DNA of 64,000 bases from Charina bottae (taxonomy: Eukaryota > Chordata > Lepidosauria > Squamata > Charinaidae): NCBI GenBank assembly GCA_023362775.1, contig JALMGJ010000008.1, forward strand, positions 41,658,001-41,722,000, given 5' to 3'. The position numbers were made by a program, and so were the translations under genes. Shown here one piece after another: positions 45,701 to 51,932 of the stretch (position 1 is its first letter; the number at the start of each line of letters is the position of its first letter). Under the pieces are notes generated by a model. That model was not told the origin of the DNA. It did no database searches and was given only the letters and a program-made list of their open reading frames with translations.

Positions 45701-47168
45701 TGAAAATCCACTGGAGCCCTTTGGAATACATTGGGATCCATTAGTCTTTGTATGTGCATCCTTTGAATAATTTATCACCCCTGCAGGAAACAGTTGTTGC
45801 AAGTCTAAATGTCACCAAGAAGTGCTCTGGCCATAAGAAAAGAACAGATATAAACCCCTACATTCAGTCTACCGTACTCCCCAACAGAGAAACAGCAGAT
45901 CCACAGCATGTCAGTAACAATGGGACAGATGCAGGATTGTTGCTAAGAACTCCTGAGCTGCTCCAAGTATGACAATCTGGCATGGATATTGTAGTACCCT
46001 AGAGTCATCCTCTTGGGAATCCACCACAAGTCTGAGACCATCTCCATCAGTTCAAGTGCAGAAACTGCAGGCAACCGGTTGGATGATATGCCAACAGAAT
46101 CCTTTATTTGTCCCAAGGGCCCAACACAAGACACAAGGACTGTGCGTATGAGGAAAATGACTGAATAGCCACCTGAGGTTCCCTAATCTTCACATCTGAC
46201 TCTTCAAGGGAAGCACAATCCCAACTAAGACATCACCATCCAGAACGTCCACTCCTTTGCGTCACAAAACTCCCTGTTTAGTTCTGCTTACATTGTTTAT
46301 TTTCTCCAGCTCCTCAGTCATGGCACCCAGATCCTCTACAAGACTGGAAAGTGGAAAAGAAGCCCAGCTACATGTCGTACCCAGACAGTGCACCTAATGT
46401 GTTGGTTAATTCATACGGAACAGCCTTACATGGTACCCTTCAGATGGCTAGGGTTATGACGGATAGATTCCAAAACCACTGGAGAGAGGGCTGGACCTGG
46501 ACAGATCCATGGAGTGGAGCAATCTCTACCTCACAGAATCTTCTGTATTTGTCCATCCATCACAGGGATGGATCCATCATAACTCTCTGACTCCTAAGCC
46601 ATTAATTCCTGAGCCTACATCACAGCAACATTGGTTCATATAGCTTGGTACTGACTATACCAGTGACAGGCCACCTCATGCTCCCCACCACATTTGGACT
46701 ACATTTCCTCTAATGCTCAAACGAAGTATGCTGACTGAAGGTTTGGGAAGTTAGGACCCGTAACATCTGGAAAAGGGATCCCAGTTTATCAGGCAAGCGG
46801 GCTGAAATTTACAGTGATAACCCCAAAGATGTGGGAGGCATCAGCTTGTTGACCAGCTGGCCAAGAATTCCTCTCTAGAGTTCCAGCCCGGGGTCTCATT
46901 TTCCTAGCCCTACTTGGGGACTGAACCTGCAACCCTATGCATCTAGAGCAGAGGTTCTCCTCCTGAGCTACCAGTCTCATCGAGAGCAACTCAGCCTCAA
47001 TGCCTCCCACTCGTAGAGCCCCAATTCAGTTCCCACCTGGATGCCCCTGTCTTGTCTTACCTTCTGAAAGTTGCAGCGAGGGTTTCTGCACGCAACAGCT
47101 TCACACAGGACGACGTCACCATGGCAACCACACTCTCGGCACGAGTCCGGCTTCCAAACAGTGTTGTT
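16660..47168 (-). CDS. FRAS1: FRAS1 (Fraser extracellular matrix complex subunit 1), N-terminal part of gene
   Basis: Eleven minus-strand exons (a 47061-47168; b 43277-43369; c 38772-38931; d 36789-36922; e 31522-31605; f 30711-30812; g 30435-30626; h 24005-24094; i 19385-19532; j 17369-17512; k 16660-16794) give 463 codons plus one base with unbroken phase. They encode six VWFC modules with CC.EC/CCP.C signatures, then two furin-like repeats. That order, and wordings such as TVWKPDSC, EWQLSRCAKC and NEMW, identify FRAS1. Known role: a large secreted, membrane-anchored protein that forms a basement-membrane complex with FREM proteins and is needed for epithelial-mesenchymal adhesion. The human protein is about 4000 residues, so only roughly an eighth is here. 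Signal-peptide exon, promoter and later exons are outside the window. Intron sizes run from 84 bp to 6.3 kb. Confidence 0.95.
17369..17512 (-). CDS. FRAS1: FRAS1 exon j: first furin-like repeat
   Basis: Acceptor caaaatag and donor GTAAGATT; 144 bp, phase 1 in and 1 out. It encodes GQCHSDCSTCTQAFDHCDVC followed by LQNGRCVDSCGPGFYP, a furin-like repeat of the type that starts the FRAS1 cysteine-rich array right after the VWFC modules. One-exon-per-repeat with phase 1 borders fits modular repeat expansion. Confidence 0.95.
   Translation of the reverse strand, partial: VSAILIARPAPRLLIIVTSAESPPSFYRTGAASTAVGLASIRMLAFA
17706..17745 (+). mobile_element. Tigger-like MITE end fragment
   Basis: The word caggtggtcctcgtttaatg matches the terminal repeat of the 402-bp MITEs at 13119 and 39064. 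Only one end is left, so this is a remnant. Confidence 0.5.
18059..18527. mobile_element. hAT MITE, family 1, with about four 60-bp tandem units
   Basis: The ends are cagagttttccaaac and tttggaaagctctg with exact 8-bp duplications cagtaagg (18051-18058 and 18528-18535). The middle holds about four tandem copies of a 60-bp class unit containing ggcactaggacctgcgcaga. Related copies at 45286 and 47770 have fewer units, so the array length varies between insertions. Confidence 0.88.
18685..18885. repeat. Imperfect inverted repeat, 86-bp arms and 29-bp loop
   Basis: Arms 18685-18770 and 18800-18885 are complementary at roughly nine of ten positions, for example tttgggtggcaggagc on the right against gctcctgccacccaaa on the left. 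The loop resembles the stretch just after the right arm (ggataatattta versus ggataatattca), which suggests an inversion beside the following L1 end. Confidence 0.8.
18890..19235 (+). mobile_element. L1 LINE 3'-end fragment (probable)
   Basis: A short L1-like C-terminal frame (KPLIDFFSETVKNAL) is followed by a pyrimidine-rich 3' UTR and the end caataaaatttattgat. Organisation matches the L1 ends at 33852 and 42061. Confidence 0.55.
19385..19532 (-). CDS. FRAS1: FRAS1 exon i: sixth VWFC module, main part
   Basis: Acceptor catgcag and donor GTATTTGC (a weaker donor than its neighbours); 148 bp, phase 0 in and 1 out. It encodes SGKKWKEGLCRECKCLDSKV and a tail with CCPQCKP, the body of the sixth VWFC module whose start lies in exon h. 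The stretch between the first Cys of the module (exon h) and the GKKW motif seems shorter than I recall for mammals. Confidence 0.93.
19771..19819. repeat. (TG)n microsatellite
   Basis: About 22 TG units ending in GCGCGCA, inside the FRAS1 intron between exons h and i. Confidence 0.95.
20391..20733 (+). mobile_element. Sauria SINE (tRNA-derived), full length
   Basis: About 340 bp. It has a tRNA-like head with A-box (tggctcagcaggtaagac) and B-box (ggttcgaatcc), a conserved centre (tgaataggtacc, ccacatgaccg), and a tail with agagtcggacacgactgc and ACCTTT. It matches copies at 28837, 34406, 54840 and 56206. The flanks share atttctactac. Confidence 0.9.
20734..21398. other. No feature recognised
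   Basis: About 665 bp of intronic sequence without a nameable repeat. Confidence 0.4.
21407..21897. mobile_element. hAT element (CAGGGGTCCCCAAC type) carrying 214 bp of unrelated DNA
   Basis: The ends caggggtccccaacc and gttggggacccctg are flanked by exact 8-bp duplications tcctaaag (21399-21406 and 21898-21905). The last 49 bp of the right end occur twice and look identical (21585-21633 and 21848-21896). Between them lie 214 bp (21634-21847) that resemble nothing else in the element. The termini resemble those of mammalian Charlie/OposCharlie hATs. It has no transposase. Confidence 0.88.
22172..22709. mobile_element. hAT MITE, family 3, with alternately inverted CCAAT modules
   Basis: The ends caggggtcggcaaac and tttccgacccttg are flanked by exact duplications cactaaac (22164-22171 and 22710-22717). 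The interior has several copies of a short module containing gacgctgattggtgga, alternating in orientation, so it can fold into large hairpins. The other copy is 32286-32701. Confidence 0.88.
22718..24004. other. FRAS1 intron; degenerate foldback hAT near 23726-23845, otherwise nothing recognised
   Basis: At about 23726-23845 two weakly complementary stretches flank gctgactggggctgatagg, the form of an old foldback hAT. The rest holds only a short TG run near 23384-23402. Confidence 0.35.
24005..24094 (-). CDS. FRAS1: FRAS1 exon h: end of fifth and start of sixth VWFC module
   Basis: Acceptor tccgcag and donor GTAAGT; 90 bp, 30 codons, phase 0 on both sides. It encodes GEELFHLEGKCCPECISRGG and then PCIYKEYTKD. 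The CCPEC ends VWFC module 5 and the PCIY begins module 6, which continues in exon i. Confidence 0.94.
24095..25019. other. FRAS1 intron, no feature recognised
   Basis: About 0.9 kb between exon h and a weak L2 remnant. No repeat could be named. Confidence 0.4.
25020..25180 (-). mobile_element. Degenerate L2-clade LINE fragment
   Basis: The order of words here (tcctggtcctaaaccattca then gggcttttatggttatcacc) parallels the younger L2 copy at about 3590-3630. Strongly diverged. Confidence 0.45.
25181..26204. other. FRAS1 intron, no clear feature
   Basis: No confident repeat or exon. Two short stretches near 25195-25330 and 25745-25800 weakly recall old foldback hATs but cannot be supported. 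Confidence 0.35.
26205..26536 (+). mobile_element. BovB (RTE) LINE 3'-end fragment
   Basis: The plus-strand frame ending at 26520 encodes the BovB C-terminus (LKLKYFRHLMRREDSLEKTL, then a tail ending VTKSRTRLND). It is followed by the tail gagtcggacacgactaaacg and AAC repeats. 5'-truncated. Confidence 0.88.
26537..27491. other. FRAS1 intron, no feature recognised
   Basis: About 0.95 kb with a short AT repeat near 27000-27013 and nothing else I can name. Confidence 0.4.
27505..28089 (-). mobile_element. Penelope-like element, 5'-truncated, with hammerhead-like core
   Basis: The frame 27697-28050 encodes the C-terminal part of a Penelope-type GIY-YIG protein (SAIAEHALKQTGHQILFENT, then YREAIEIHKHQHSFNK). 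The flanks carry an exact 13-bp duplication caacccaggatag (27492-27504 and 28090-28102). Downstream on the minus strand is a hammerhead-like core: CTGAAGA at 27591-27585, a 5-bp stem (27565-27569 with 27579-27583) and GAAA at 27564-27561. The outer ends are inverted copies (ttgttgtgggtt and aacccacaacaa), the usual state of truncated Penelope copies. Confidence 0.85.
28362..28629. mobile_element. hAT MITE, family 1
   Basis: Ends cagggctttccaaag and tttggaaagctctg, exact 8-bp duplication ttctatag on both sides (28354-28361, 28630-28637). The 268-bp interior is rich in CG, GCGGCGG and CCGCCGC, and also holds the gtgtgtcgcgacaca-type motif shared by the family. Confidence 0.9.
28837..29173 (+). 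mobile_element. Sauria SINE, full length
   Basis: The same form as the copy at 20391: head ggcgtggtggctcagcgggt, B-box ggttcgaattcc, centre ccacatgaccgtgg, tail agtcggacacgactgc and ACCTTT. One base in the B-box differs from the sister copies. Confidence 0.9.
29174..29614. other. FRAS1 intron, no feature recognised
   Basis: About 440 bp without a nameable element. Confidence 0.4.
29615..29816 (+). mobile_element. RTE/BovB-related LINE 3' end, older subfamily
   Basis: It carries the same C-terminal region as BovB in diverged form (gagaaggctctaatgctggg) and a tail ending agtcaacactgacctgatgg before an AATC run. The copy at 35425 is its sister. Both differ from the younger BovB tails that end in AAC repeats. 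Confidence 0.75.
29817..29852. repeat. (AATC)n microsatellite
   Basis: About nine AATC units forming the expanded tail of the preceding RTE copy. Confidence 0.95.
29853..30434. other. FRAS1 intron next to exon g, no feature recognised
   Basis: About 580 bp with a short TG run near 30240. No repeat identified. Confidence 0.4.
30435..30626 (-). CDS. FRAS1: FRAS1 exon g: end of fourth and most of fifth VWFC module
   Basis: Acceptor attcccag and donor GTAAGG; 192 bp, 64 codons, phase 0 both sides. It encodes GEIKVRHPGKCCEEC (end of module 4), then CVHNGTIKYHNEMWNDTDCK and a CWNAECAKVDC stretch (module 5). It is the longest exon here and sits only 84 bp downstream of exon f. Confidence 0.95.
30627..30710 (-). 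other. FRAS1: FRAS1 intron f-g, 84 bp, open in frame
   Basis: The intron starts GTAATTCC and ends ttcccag. Its length is a multiple of three, and the reading frame of exon f runs through it into exon g with no stop, adding 28 residues if retained. It is by far the shortest intron in the window. Canonical GT/AG ends make normal removal likely. Confidence 0.85.
30711..30812 (-). CDS. FRAS1: FRAS1 exon f: fourth VWFC module, central part
   Basis: Acceptor ttatgcag and donor GTAATTCC; 102 bp, 34 codons, phase 0 both sides. It encodes HGEEWKKDACATCICDRGES and then CPPLTCGK. The module begins in exon e (CFASGTAYQ) and ends in exon g. Confidence 0.96.
30813..31521. other. FRAS1 intron e-f, no feature recognised
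   Basis: A 709-bp intron with no recognisable repeat. Confidence 0.5.
31522..31605 (-). CDS. FRAS1: FRAS1 exon e: end of third and start of fourth VWFC module
   Basis: Acceptor aatgattag and donor GTAACC; 84 bp, 28 codons, phase 0 both sides. It encodes DESVVVPAGKCCPECARKSC and then FASGTAYQ. Module borders fall inside exons (CCPEC ends one, the following SC begins the next), the same pattern as in exons b, g and h. Confidence 0.94.
31606..32277. other. FRAS1 intron, no feature recognised
   Basis: About 670 bp with a short AAT run and a degenerate GAAAATAGTGG repeat just before the next element (32221-32270). Confidence 0.4.
32286..32701. mobile_element. hAT MITE, family 3, opposite orientation to 22172
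   Basis: Starts caagggtcgg, ends ttgccgacccctg, flanked by the exact 8-bp duplication ggttaggg (32278-32285, 32702-32709). It carries the same CCAAT-containing modules and a CT run (32340-32370) as the copy at 22172, with fewer modules (416 bp against 538). Confidence 0.9.
32845..32948. mobile_element. Degenerate foldback hAT (tentative)
   Basis: The word caccaacctggtgccctcaa on the left and a GGAAGTTGAA stretch on the right resemble a common amniote foldback hAT built around gttgtagtcc-type arms. Too diverged for duplications to be seen. Confidence 0.35.
33144..33852 (+). mobile_element. L1 LINE 3' end with C-terminal remnant
   Basis: A 709-bp 5'-truncated copy with an exact 17-bp duplication aacagcatgttgaagaa (33127-33143 and 33853-33869). 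The frame 33405-33698 fits an L1 ORF2 C-terminus (WILDVPLIAKRLVLQHWEDK, then LATYEQVAYRQRL). A TG microsatellite (33718-33758), a pyrimidine stretch and an AATAAATAAA end follow. Confidence 0.85.
33718..33758. repeat. (TG)n microsatellite
   Basis: About 19 TG units within the 3' UTR of the L1 copy. Confidence 0.95.
33870..34405. other. FRAS1 intron, no feature recognised
   Basis: About 535 bp without a nameable element. Confidence 0.4.
34406..34733 (-). mobile_element. Sauria SINE, full length, minus strand
   Basis: A reverse copy of the SINE at 20391: the tail (aaaggtaaaggttccccc) at the left, the complement of the B-box at about 34665 and of the A-box at about 34715-34733. It lacks the gagtcggacacgac stretch in full. 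The flanks share tgagggc. Confidence 0.88.
34740..35058. other. FRAS1 intron, no feature recognised
   Basis: About 320 bp of AT-rich sequence with no nameable element. Confidence 0.4.
35059..35372. mobile_element. Tigger-like MITE, degenerate (tentative)
   Basis: Left end gtgaaaccttgatttaatgg and right end tcaaggttctatg are loosely inverted, and the ends include a ccgttaa pair. No clear target duplication. Confidence 0.35.
35425..35622 (+). mobile_element. RTE/BovB-related LINE 3' end, older subfamily
   Basis: Sister of 29615-29816: gagaaggttctaatgctggg at the start, gaccaggttagggacagatc in the middle and gatggcacataatc at the end. Confidence 0.75.
35623..35970. other. FRAS1 intron, no feature recognised
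   Basis: About 350 bp with a short CATT run near 35828-35843. Confidence 0.4.
35971..36232 (-). mobile_element. Solo LTR (family shared with 51933-52200)
   Basis: About 262 bp starting TGTCAGCC and ending TTACA on the plus strand. The minus strand reads TGTAATGG to GGCTGACA and has a polyadenylation signal (AATAAA, complement at about 36029-36034) near its 3' part. It aligns over its length with 51933-52200. No matching 5-bp duplication here. The internal region of the retroelement is absent. Confidence 0.7.
36233..36788. other. FRAS1 intron beside exon d, no feature recognised
   Basis: About 555 bp with no nameable repeat. Confidence 0.4.
36789..36922 (-). CDS. FRAS1: FRAS1 exon d: third VWFC module, main part
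   Basis: Acceptor gccttttag and donor GTAAGATT; 134 bp, phase 1 in and 0 out. With the carried base it encodes 45 residues, DSCSFNGQIFPNNKEWQLSR and then CAKCICRNGS to CQPAFCNA. The EWQLSRCAKC stretch is one of the best matches to vertebrate FRAS1. Module 3 ends in exon e. Confidence 0.96.
36923..37660. other. FRAS1 intron, no feature recognised
   Basis: About 740 bp of AT-rich sequence with a short TTA/CTA run near 37340-37375. Confidence 0.4.
37664..38280 (+). mobile_element. L2-clade LINE 3' end, plus strand
   Basis: The frame 37661-38077 starts LQLVQNAAARAV and has LRELHWVPVCFWVQFKVLVI, the same C-terminal region as the copies at 1174 and 3310. A 3' UTR ending in AAATAAATAAAT follows. 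It is in antisense to FRAS1. Confidence 0.9.
38281..38771. other. FRAS1 intron, no feature recognised
   Basis: About 490 bp with no nameable repeat. Confidence 0.4.
38772..38931 (-). CDS. FRAS1: FRAS1 exon c: second VWFC module, main part
   Basis: The acceptor is ttccctgaag (AAG instead of the usual CAG) behind a strong pyrimidine tract; the donor is GTGAGT. 160 bp, phase 0 in and 1 out. It encodes HNAEWISSGCTTCSCANGVV, then CAPKHCSALSC and CCPKCVIRG. The start is fixed by the phase of exon b and by the HxxEW motif shared with the other modules. Confidence 0.94.
39064..39465. mobile_element. Tigger-like MITE, 402 bp
   Basis: Inverted ends caggtagtcctcacttaac and taagcgaggactacctg with TA on both sides (39062-39063, 39466-39467). 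Same length as 13119-13520 and collinear throughout. Confidence 0.8.
39808..42061 (+). mobile_element. L1-derived element lacking ORF2 (2.25 kb)
   Basis: Flanked by the 12-bp duplication taaatacatgcc (39796-39807 and 42062-42073; the match continues with one mismatch). The 5' part has a leader and a short ORF1-like frame (40640-40822, with AIQEFKVEICEALSEIKKSL). An AT-rich stretch without a reverse transcriptase follows, then an L1-type 3' end (aaaatttaataaaatttata). It looks like an internally deleted L1 or an L1-dependent derivative. Confidence 0.65.
42080..42520. other. FRAS1 intron, no feature recognised
   Basis: About 440 bp between the L1-derived element and the paired hAT copies. Confidence 0.4.
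42529..42798. mobile_element. hAT MITE, family 1 (first of adjacent pair)
   Basis: Ends cagggctttccaaag and tttggaaagctctg. The flanking 8-mer atctaatg lies at 42521-42528 and 42799-42806. GC-rich interior with two inverted stretches around cccggaagcgctgatgatga. Confidence 0.9.
42807..43129. mobile_element. hAT MITE, family 1 (second of adjacent pair), with 60-bp internal palindrome
   Basis: Begins catagctttccaaag, ends tttggaaagctctg. It uses the same 8-mer atctaatg (42799-42806 and 43130-43137) as its neighbour. The arms 42873-42932 and 42976-43034 are near-perfect inverted repeats with a CCGTTGGTGG-rich centre. Confidence 0.9.
43277..43369 (-). CDS. FRAS1: FRAS1 exon b: end of first and start of second VWFC module
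   Basis: Acceptor ctgttcag and donor GTAAGT; 93 bp, 31 codons, phase 0 both sides. It encodes EEILQISPNTCCPKCAKRTE and then GFCEYEGQLRE. The CCPKC closes VWFC module 1 and the FCEYEG opens module 2. It starts 148 bp from the second hAT copy of the adjacent pair. Confidence 0.94.
43370..43904. other. FRAS1 intron, no feature recognised
   Basis: About 535 bp with only short A and T runs. Confidence 0.4.
43905..46600 (-). mobile_element. Degenerate L2-clade LINE, long remnant
   Basis: The order of words matches the younger L2 copies on the minus strand: the stretch at about 43950-44010 parallels 3770-3840 (aagggcagtccatgta against aagggtagccccatgta), and the stretch at about 44365-44395 parallels 6285-6315. 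No open frame remains. A family-1 hAT MITE (45286-45544) splits it. The limits, especially on the right, are uncertain. Confidence 0.5.
45286..45544. mobile_element. hAT MITE, family 1
   Basis: Ends cagagctttccaaac and tttggaaagctctg; the 8-bp duplication is ctctgtat on the left and ctctatat on the right. It has between one and two of the 60-bp units found in 18059-18527. Confidence 0.88.
46601..47060. other. FRAS1 intron beside exon a, no clear feature
   Basis: About 460 bp. A stretch near 46670-46755 weakly recalls a foldback hAT, and nothing else is evident. Confidence 0.35.
47061..47168 (-). CDS. FRAS1: FRAS1 exon a: first VWFC module, main part
   Basis: Acceptor tgtttgcag and donor GTAAGACAAG; 108 bp, 36 codons, phase 0 both sides. 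It encodes NNTVWKPDSCRECGCHGDVV and then CEAVACRNPRCNFQK. The TVWKPDSC block is a hallmark of the FRAS1 N-terminus. The upstream exon with signal peptide and the first Cys of the module was not found in 47169-64000, in keeping with a large first intron. Confidence 0.96.
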
Positions 47169-47761
47169 CTGCAAACAAACCATAATCTCTAAATTAAAAT
47201 TCTATTTAAAAAAAAAAAAAAAAGAGTTCACACGGCATGCAATTACAGGACAGCAGAAAAGGGTTCGGATGATTTAAAAGGGGCTTTGTGTTAGGGAGGG
47301 AAACTTGGCAACTGGGATTTGTCTGCTCCATGCTGATTAACACCCATGGCTATAATAAGTCCAACGCTATTCATGTCATACTTTCAAAACATGTAATCAA
47401 AAGACTCAGGCCTGCAATGAAAAGCAATCAATTTGAGCTGCAAAGTAATTGATCCACCTAAGCCCTGATAGCTACAATCTGATTAGAGCTTCTCTTCCAT
47501 ATAGTTCAGGTTTCTATAAACAGATTCAGGCTGGGAATTTAATGACTTCCAAAGGAGCATTTGATGCTTCATTCATATTAAAATTAATGTCCTGGAAAAA
47601 TTACCTGGGGTGTCAAACAGCTTCTGTGTTATGTGAAAAGGCTAAAAGGATTAAGAGTTTTCTGGCTATAAAAGAGTAGAGGAGTAATACAGAGGAAGAA
47701 AAGATCCTGGCCAAGGGAAACAATACCTTGAAGTCTTTGGTAGAAAATAATATACCCAACT
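47169..47761. other. FRAS1 5' intron, no feature recognised
   Basis: About 590 bp with a poly-A run at about 47205-47222. Confidence 0.4.
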
Positions 47762-47769
47762 AGATAGAA

Positions 47770-48039
47770 CAGAGCTTTCCAAACTGGTGACACACTTTTT
47801 AGACATGCATCATTTTGCGACACACTCTTACAGCAGGGCATCATTTCGCAACACACTCTTACAGCAGGGCACTAGGACCTGCACGTAATCACAGCAGGTT
47901 TGGAGGCAGCCAGGCACAAGGCAGGCACTAGGACCTGCGCGGAATCCTGGCAGGGCTCGGAGGCAGCAGCAGCCGCGACACACCCAGACACTGCAGCCGA
48001 CACACTAACGTGTCGCGACACACAGTTTGGAAAGCTCTG
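47770..48039. mobile_element. hAT MITE, family 1
   Basis: Ends cagagctttccaaact and tttggaaagctctg, exact 8-bp duplication agatagaa (47762-47769 and 48040-48047). Carries one to two of the 60-bp tandem units. Confidence 0.9.
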
Positions 48040-48047
48040 AGATAGAA

Positions 48048-48574
48048 CATCTAGCTAACCTAAGTAGGATGGGACCTGGTCAGTACTTGGGATGGTTGAA
48101 AACCAGACTATTCCAGGACTGTGGACTTTGGACTGGGAAGTAAAAAAAGAGAAAAAAAATCCAGGAAGAAGAAAATACAAAGCCACCTGTTACCAACAAA
48201 ACTACATATATCCATAAAGTCATTAGGAATCAAGCTCAATTTAATGCAGACTTTTTTTTGAGAGGGGGGTAATCAATATTATTTTGGAGGGAGAGATGTT
48301 CTCAGCACGAAACAGAGGTGGGCAAAATCTTTCAAAGAATGGTTTGTACAGCATCCCACAGCCCATGAAAACTGTAAAAAATGACTTACACTAGTCCATG
48401 GATGGAGTTTAGAAGCCCATGGACATAATCAATCTTATTCCAAATATTATTTATAATCATAATCAATCTTATTCCAGTATAACCATCCATGACCACAAGG
48501 CCTCGAAGAAGACCCCTTCCTTTCTCCAAGTCTACTCCCATTTCCAGCAAAAATAGCACTGCCTAATGTTCCAC
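48048..48574. other. No feature recognised
   Basis: About 530 bp with no nameable element. Confidence 0.4.
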
Positions 48575-48700
48575 GTGGAGCATCTCAAGCATGCAAGTGG
48601 CCCTTTGGAACACTCTGCCCCCAGAGGTGAGGCACTCTCCATCATTCTCTCCACCATGCACAACATGGCATTTACATTAACAAGGCTTAACATTTTATCC
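48575..48700 (+). mobile_element. L2-clade LINE 3' fragment, degenerate
   Basis: Contains tggaacactctgcccccaga and a following gaggtgaggc word that match the L2 C-terminal coding region (for example 37975-38005). Confidence 0.5.
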
Positions 48701-49797
48701 TTGAATGTGTTGGAAGGGAGGTTCAAAAACATCCCATACTTGGAAGGCCTTTATCTATGTTCAGATGAGGACACCAAGATGATCTCATGTGTCTTGCTCT
48801 GGTGCCCCATGTAACATACTTGATATACCCCTCTGAGTTAATACTCCCCCTAGTTATCAAAATGTGTGGGTTGGCCTGAAATTAAGGCAGTGGGCTTTTT
48901 ACTAACAGATTGACCCATCAACATTTCTGTTAAAGTTGCTCTATCCTGTTAAATTAAAATTGCTTCTTAAAATAAAACGTTGCTGTTAGAATTAGGCTAA
49001 ACCTTGAATGATCTGGGTTAATTATGCCTTCTGTAGAAAATGACTAATATTTAATGTGGTCATAACTTCTGTCCTTCTAATATGCAACCACTAATACAGT
49101 ACATATGAGGAGTACTGAGGAGTGAGTATGCCAATTGCTTCCCATACACCTCCCAATTTCTTCTCTCACACCTACAGCTTTCTGAATTTCTAAGCACATG
49201 ATTACCTGTGCAAAACCACTTGGTATTCAATCAGGGAGTTGTGAAGGAAAGTCGATCTGCAACAGAGAAACGGCAGATGGGCAGGATTTGGGCAGGATTT
49301 CAGCTCACCGTTTCTCTGCTCTAAACAATCCTTCCTCAAAGCATACTTTTTAATTTTTTTAAAAGTAACAAATGGTACTCCGTGCTACCCATTTCTGAGA
49401 AGCATGTCATTAATCTGTAGTAGACAGATACATCAAATTCAATTCTCGAGCAGCAATGATTTTAGGACCCAGTTTCCCAATGTGGTACACCGGCAGGTTA
49501 AAGGTTGAACACTTGTTGTCCATCATGGTTTATACTAAAACTGATTTTATTTTAATTTGCTTTTTGAGATTTCTTTTACATGGCTGCTGGGGTGAGGGAG
49601 TTGCCTATTTACCACCTAGTTACTAGAGCGGATGGGCTGATATGAGAGCTGGAGCTGGCAAGGAGGAAGCAAGGGCCCTGGGATCAGAGGGGCCTCAATG
49701 CAATGCAGGTGTCATCAACAGTCCAGTCTGCAAGCAGACCATTTCAGTGGAAGGGACAGAGGAAGAAGCTCAGGATTTGAACTCTTGGAGTCAGATA
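48701..49797. other. No feature recognised
   Basis: About 1.1 kb without a nameable repeat or exon. Confidence 0.4.
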
Positions 49798-50660
49798 CTG
49801 TTGGGGTTTGTATATACCCAGGAATTTACAGTTAGATAAATTATACTGCAGAGGCTTGATATCTAGGTGAGAGGGGAATTATTCTGCAAGTCACCCAATT
49901 AGCAGCCATTGTTGTAGGGATGATGTGTCAGTGTGTGACTCATACCACAGGTGCTAATAGTTTAGTTGGGTGTGTCAGATGATGAGAGTGACTGTAATGT
50001 GATTGGTCAGTTTATGTATATATGCAGAGAAGTCTGGTGTTCTTTCTTCTCGTCTGCTGTAACTACATTGCTGTATCATTTGTTACCCGTGTGAAAGTGA
50101 TCTGTAAATACGTATGGATATAAAGTAAATAGGCTTTTATATAATCTCTGTTTGAGTGTCTATTTACTGCACAGTACGTGGATCACTGGTGTCTAGGAAG
50201 AAGGATCAGGCCGCTCCACACACGCACTCTGACAGATACATATCTACAGCTGGATTTTTTTTTATCCGTTCAATCCTGTCCAATTCTCGGAGACTGCCTG
50301 AGCAAGTCCCTGCAGTTTTCTTGCAAGGCTTTTCAGAAGTGGTTTGCTGAGAGCTGTGAGTGAGTGACTGGCCCAAGGTCACCCAGCCGGCATTGTGCTT
50401 AAGGCGGGACTAGAACTCCTGGTCTCCCGGTTACTAGCCTGATGCCTTAACCACTACACCAAACTGGCTCTTAACTCCTAGCTGGATACTTAGACGTTAC
50501 GGAAGCTGGTCATAGTTGCTCCTAGAGCTACTTCATATCTTCAATAAAAACTATCTTGTTTTTGTCTATCCCTCCCTGCCCTTGACTTCCCTGTGACACT
50601 TCTTGAGCGCACGGTTTGAGTTTCGAGAGAGAGAGATTTACTGCTGGCCGGATCCCTGAC
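49798..50660. mobile_element. Possible LTR-like sequence, split by a SINE (tentative)
   Basis: Starts TGTTGGGG, has a tatatatgcag TATA-like site near 50018 and an AATAAA near 50544. The SINE at 50255-50473 lies within it. No matching ends or duplication were found, so this may simply be intronic DNA. Confidence 0.25.
50255..50473 (-). mobile_element. tRNA-derived SINE (SINE2 type), minus strand
   Basis: Reverse of 15500-15730: poly-T then atccgttcaatcctgtccaa at the left, the complement of the B-box (gggactagaactc) at about 50405 and of the head (ccaaactggctct) at the right. The flanks share agctgga. Confidence 0.88.
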
Positions 50661-51744
50661 AGCTGGCCGCCAAAGCTAATTTTTCAGAGAAGTGGGAATT
50701 GGTTATTTTCCCATCCCTTCTAATCTTCCCAAAAGCTCACTTGCAGAAGAGCATAGAAAGAATTCCAATATCTATGGGAGTTATATGACGGGGACGACAG
50801 ATATGCATCGCTTTTACTTATGCTAGAGGTTGGCACTCGGCTTTGCAATATGCCAAGTTCCCCTTCCAGGTGGGGGCCCAAGTCTGTTGGGTGTCAAATG
50901 AAGGGTCTGCAGGCACACTGCTTCCTGTTGGCATTATACGGTCTAGTCCAGCTCCATGCCCTGCATTACTTTCAGAAAGACCAATATGCAGCTTTTAAAA
51001 GGGGTCACTGCTTCCTAGCAGAAAACATCCAGTCCTCTTGAGCAAACCTGGAGGGAATCTTAAACTTAAATACAGCCACAGATCCACATAAATTTACAGC
51101 CCTGGAGTTCAAGACATAAATGTTCCCAGGGAGAGGTTTCATTTTTTTTAAAAAAAAAAACTCCAATAACATAACTAGCCTTCTGTATGGATGGAGTAGT
51201 TGCACTAACAGAGGATAAGCTGAGAAAAACTGTCTTCCTGGGTCTGATTTACTATCCTGTTGTAAAATCAATTCAGGCCAAGTTATATGTGTGTCAAACT
51301 CTGCCTAACTCCCGTGCTGTATTTAATCCAATTCCTGAGCTTTAAACAAAAGAAGAGGAGAGGAAGAGGAAGTAAACGGTAAAGCTACCAGGCGCCATAC
51401 AAGTTTTGGGGCTTGGCATACCTGCCCCCTTTGGAAGAGTGATGTTTATTTTCAGTCTTGGGAATAACAGCCTCATTTGGCTGTTGATTTCACTCCTGTT
51501 CTTGCACATCCCAGCAAGGAAGAAAACCTAGAACAAGGCACTAGAGAAAAAGCAGAATGTCCACTTAGAATGTGTTACTCCACATCTCACAGCCTGCCTG
51601 AGGTTGACTGTGTTAAGTGTAAGGGAAGGGTCTGCTTCAAGTAGAGTACAGTGGTTTTGGATCAGCACCACCAGCTGATTTCTGGCAGGCCACACAACAT
51701 CTACTAGTACTTTAGAGAAGAGACGGGAGATTCAAAAGATTTCA
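50661..51744. other. No feature recognised
   Basis: About 1.1 kb without a nameable element. No FRAS1 upstream exon was seen. Confidence 0.4.
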
Positions 51745-51932
51745 GTAGGCTTAAGCAGTGGGGTGAAATGAAATGTACAGGGTGGAATTTAACCGGAGGA
51801 ATGCCAAGTTCAACGTCCAGGTGGGAAACATGAAAGGCAAAAGTATAGGAACGGGGAGGACTAGCTTGGCAGTAATCCATGTGAATGGAGACCTGGGTAT
51901 TTTAATAGATCACAAGTCGAACCAGAGCCAAC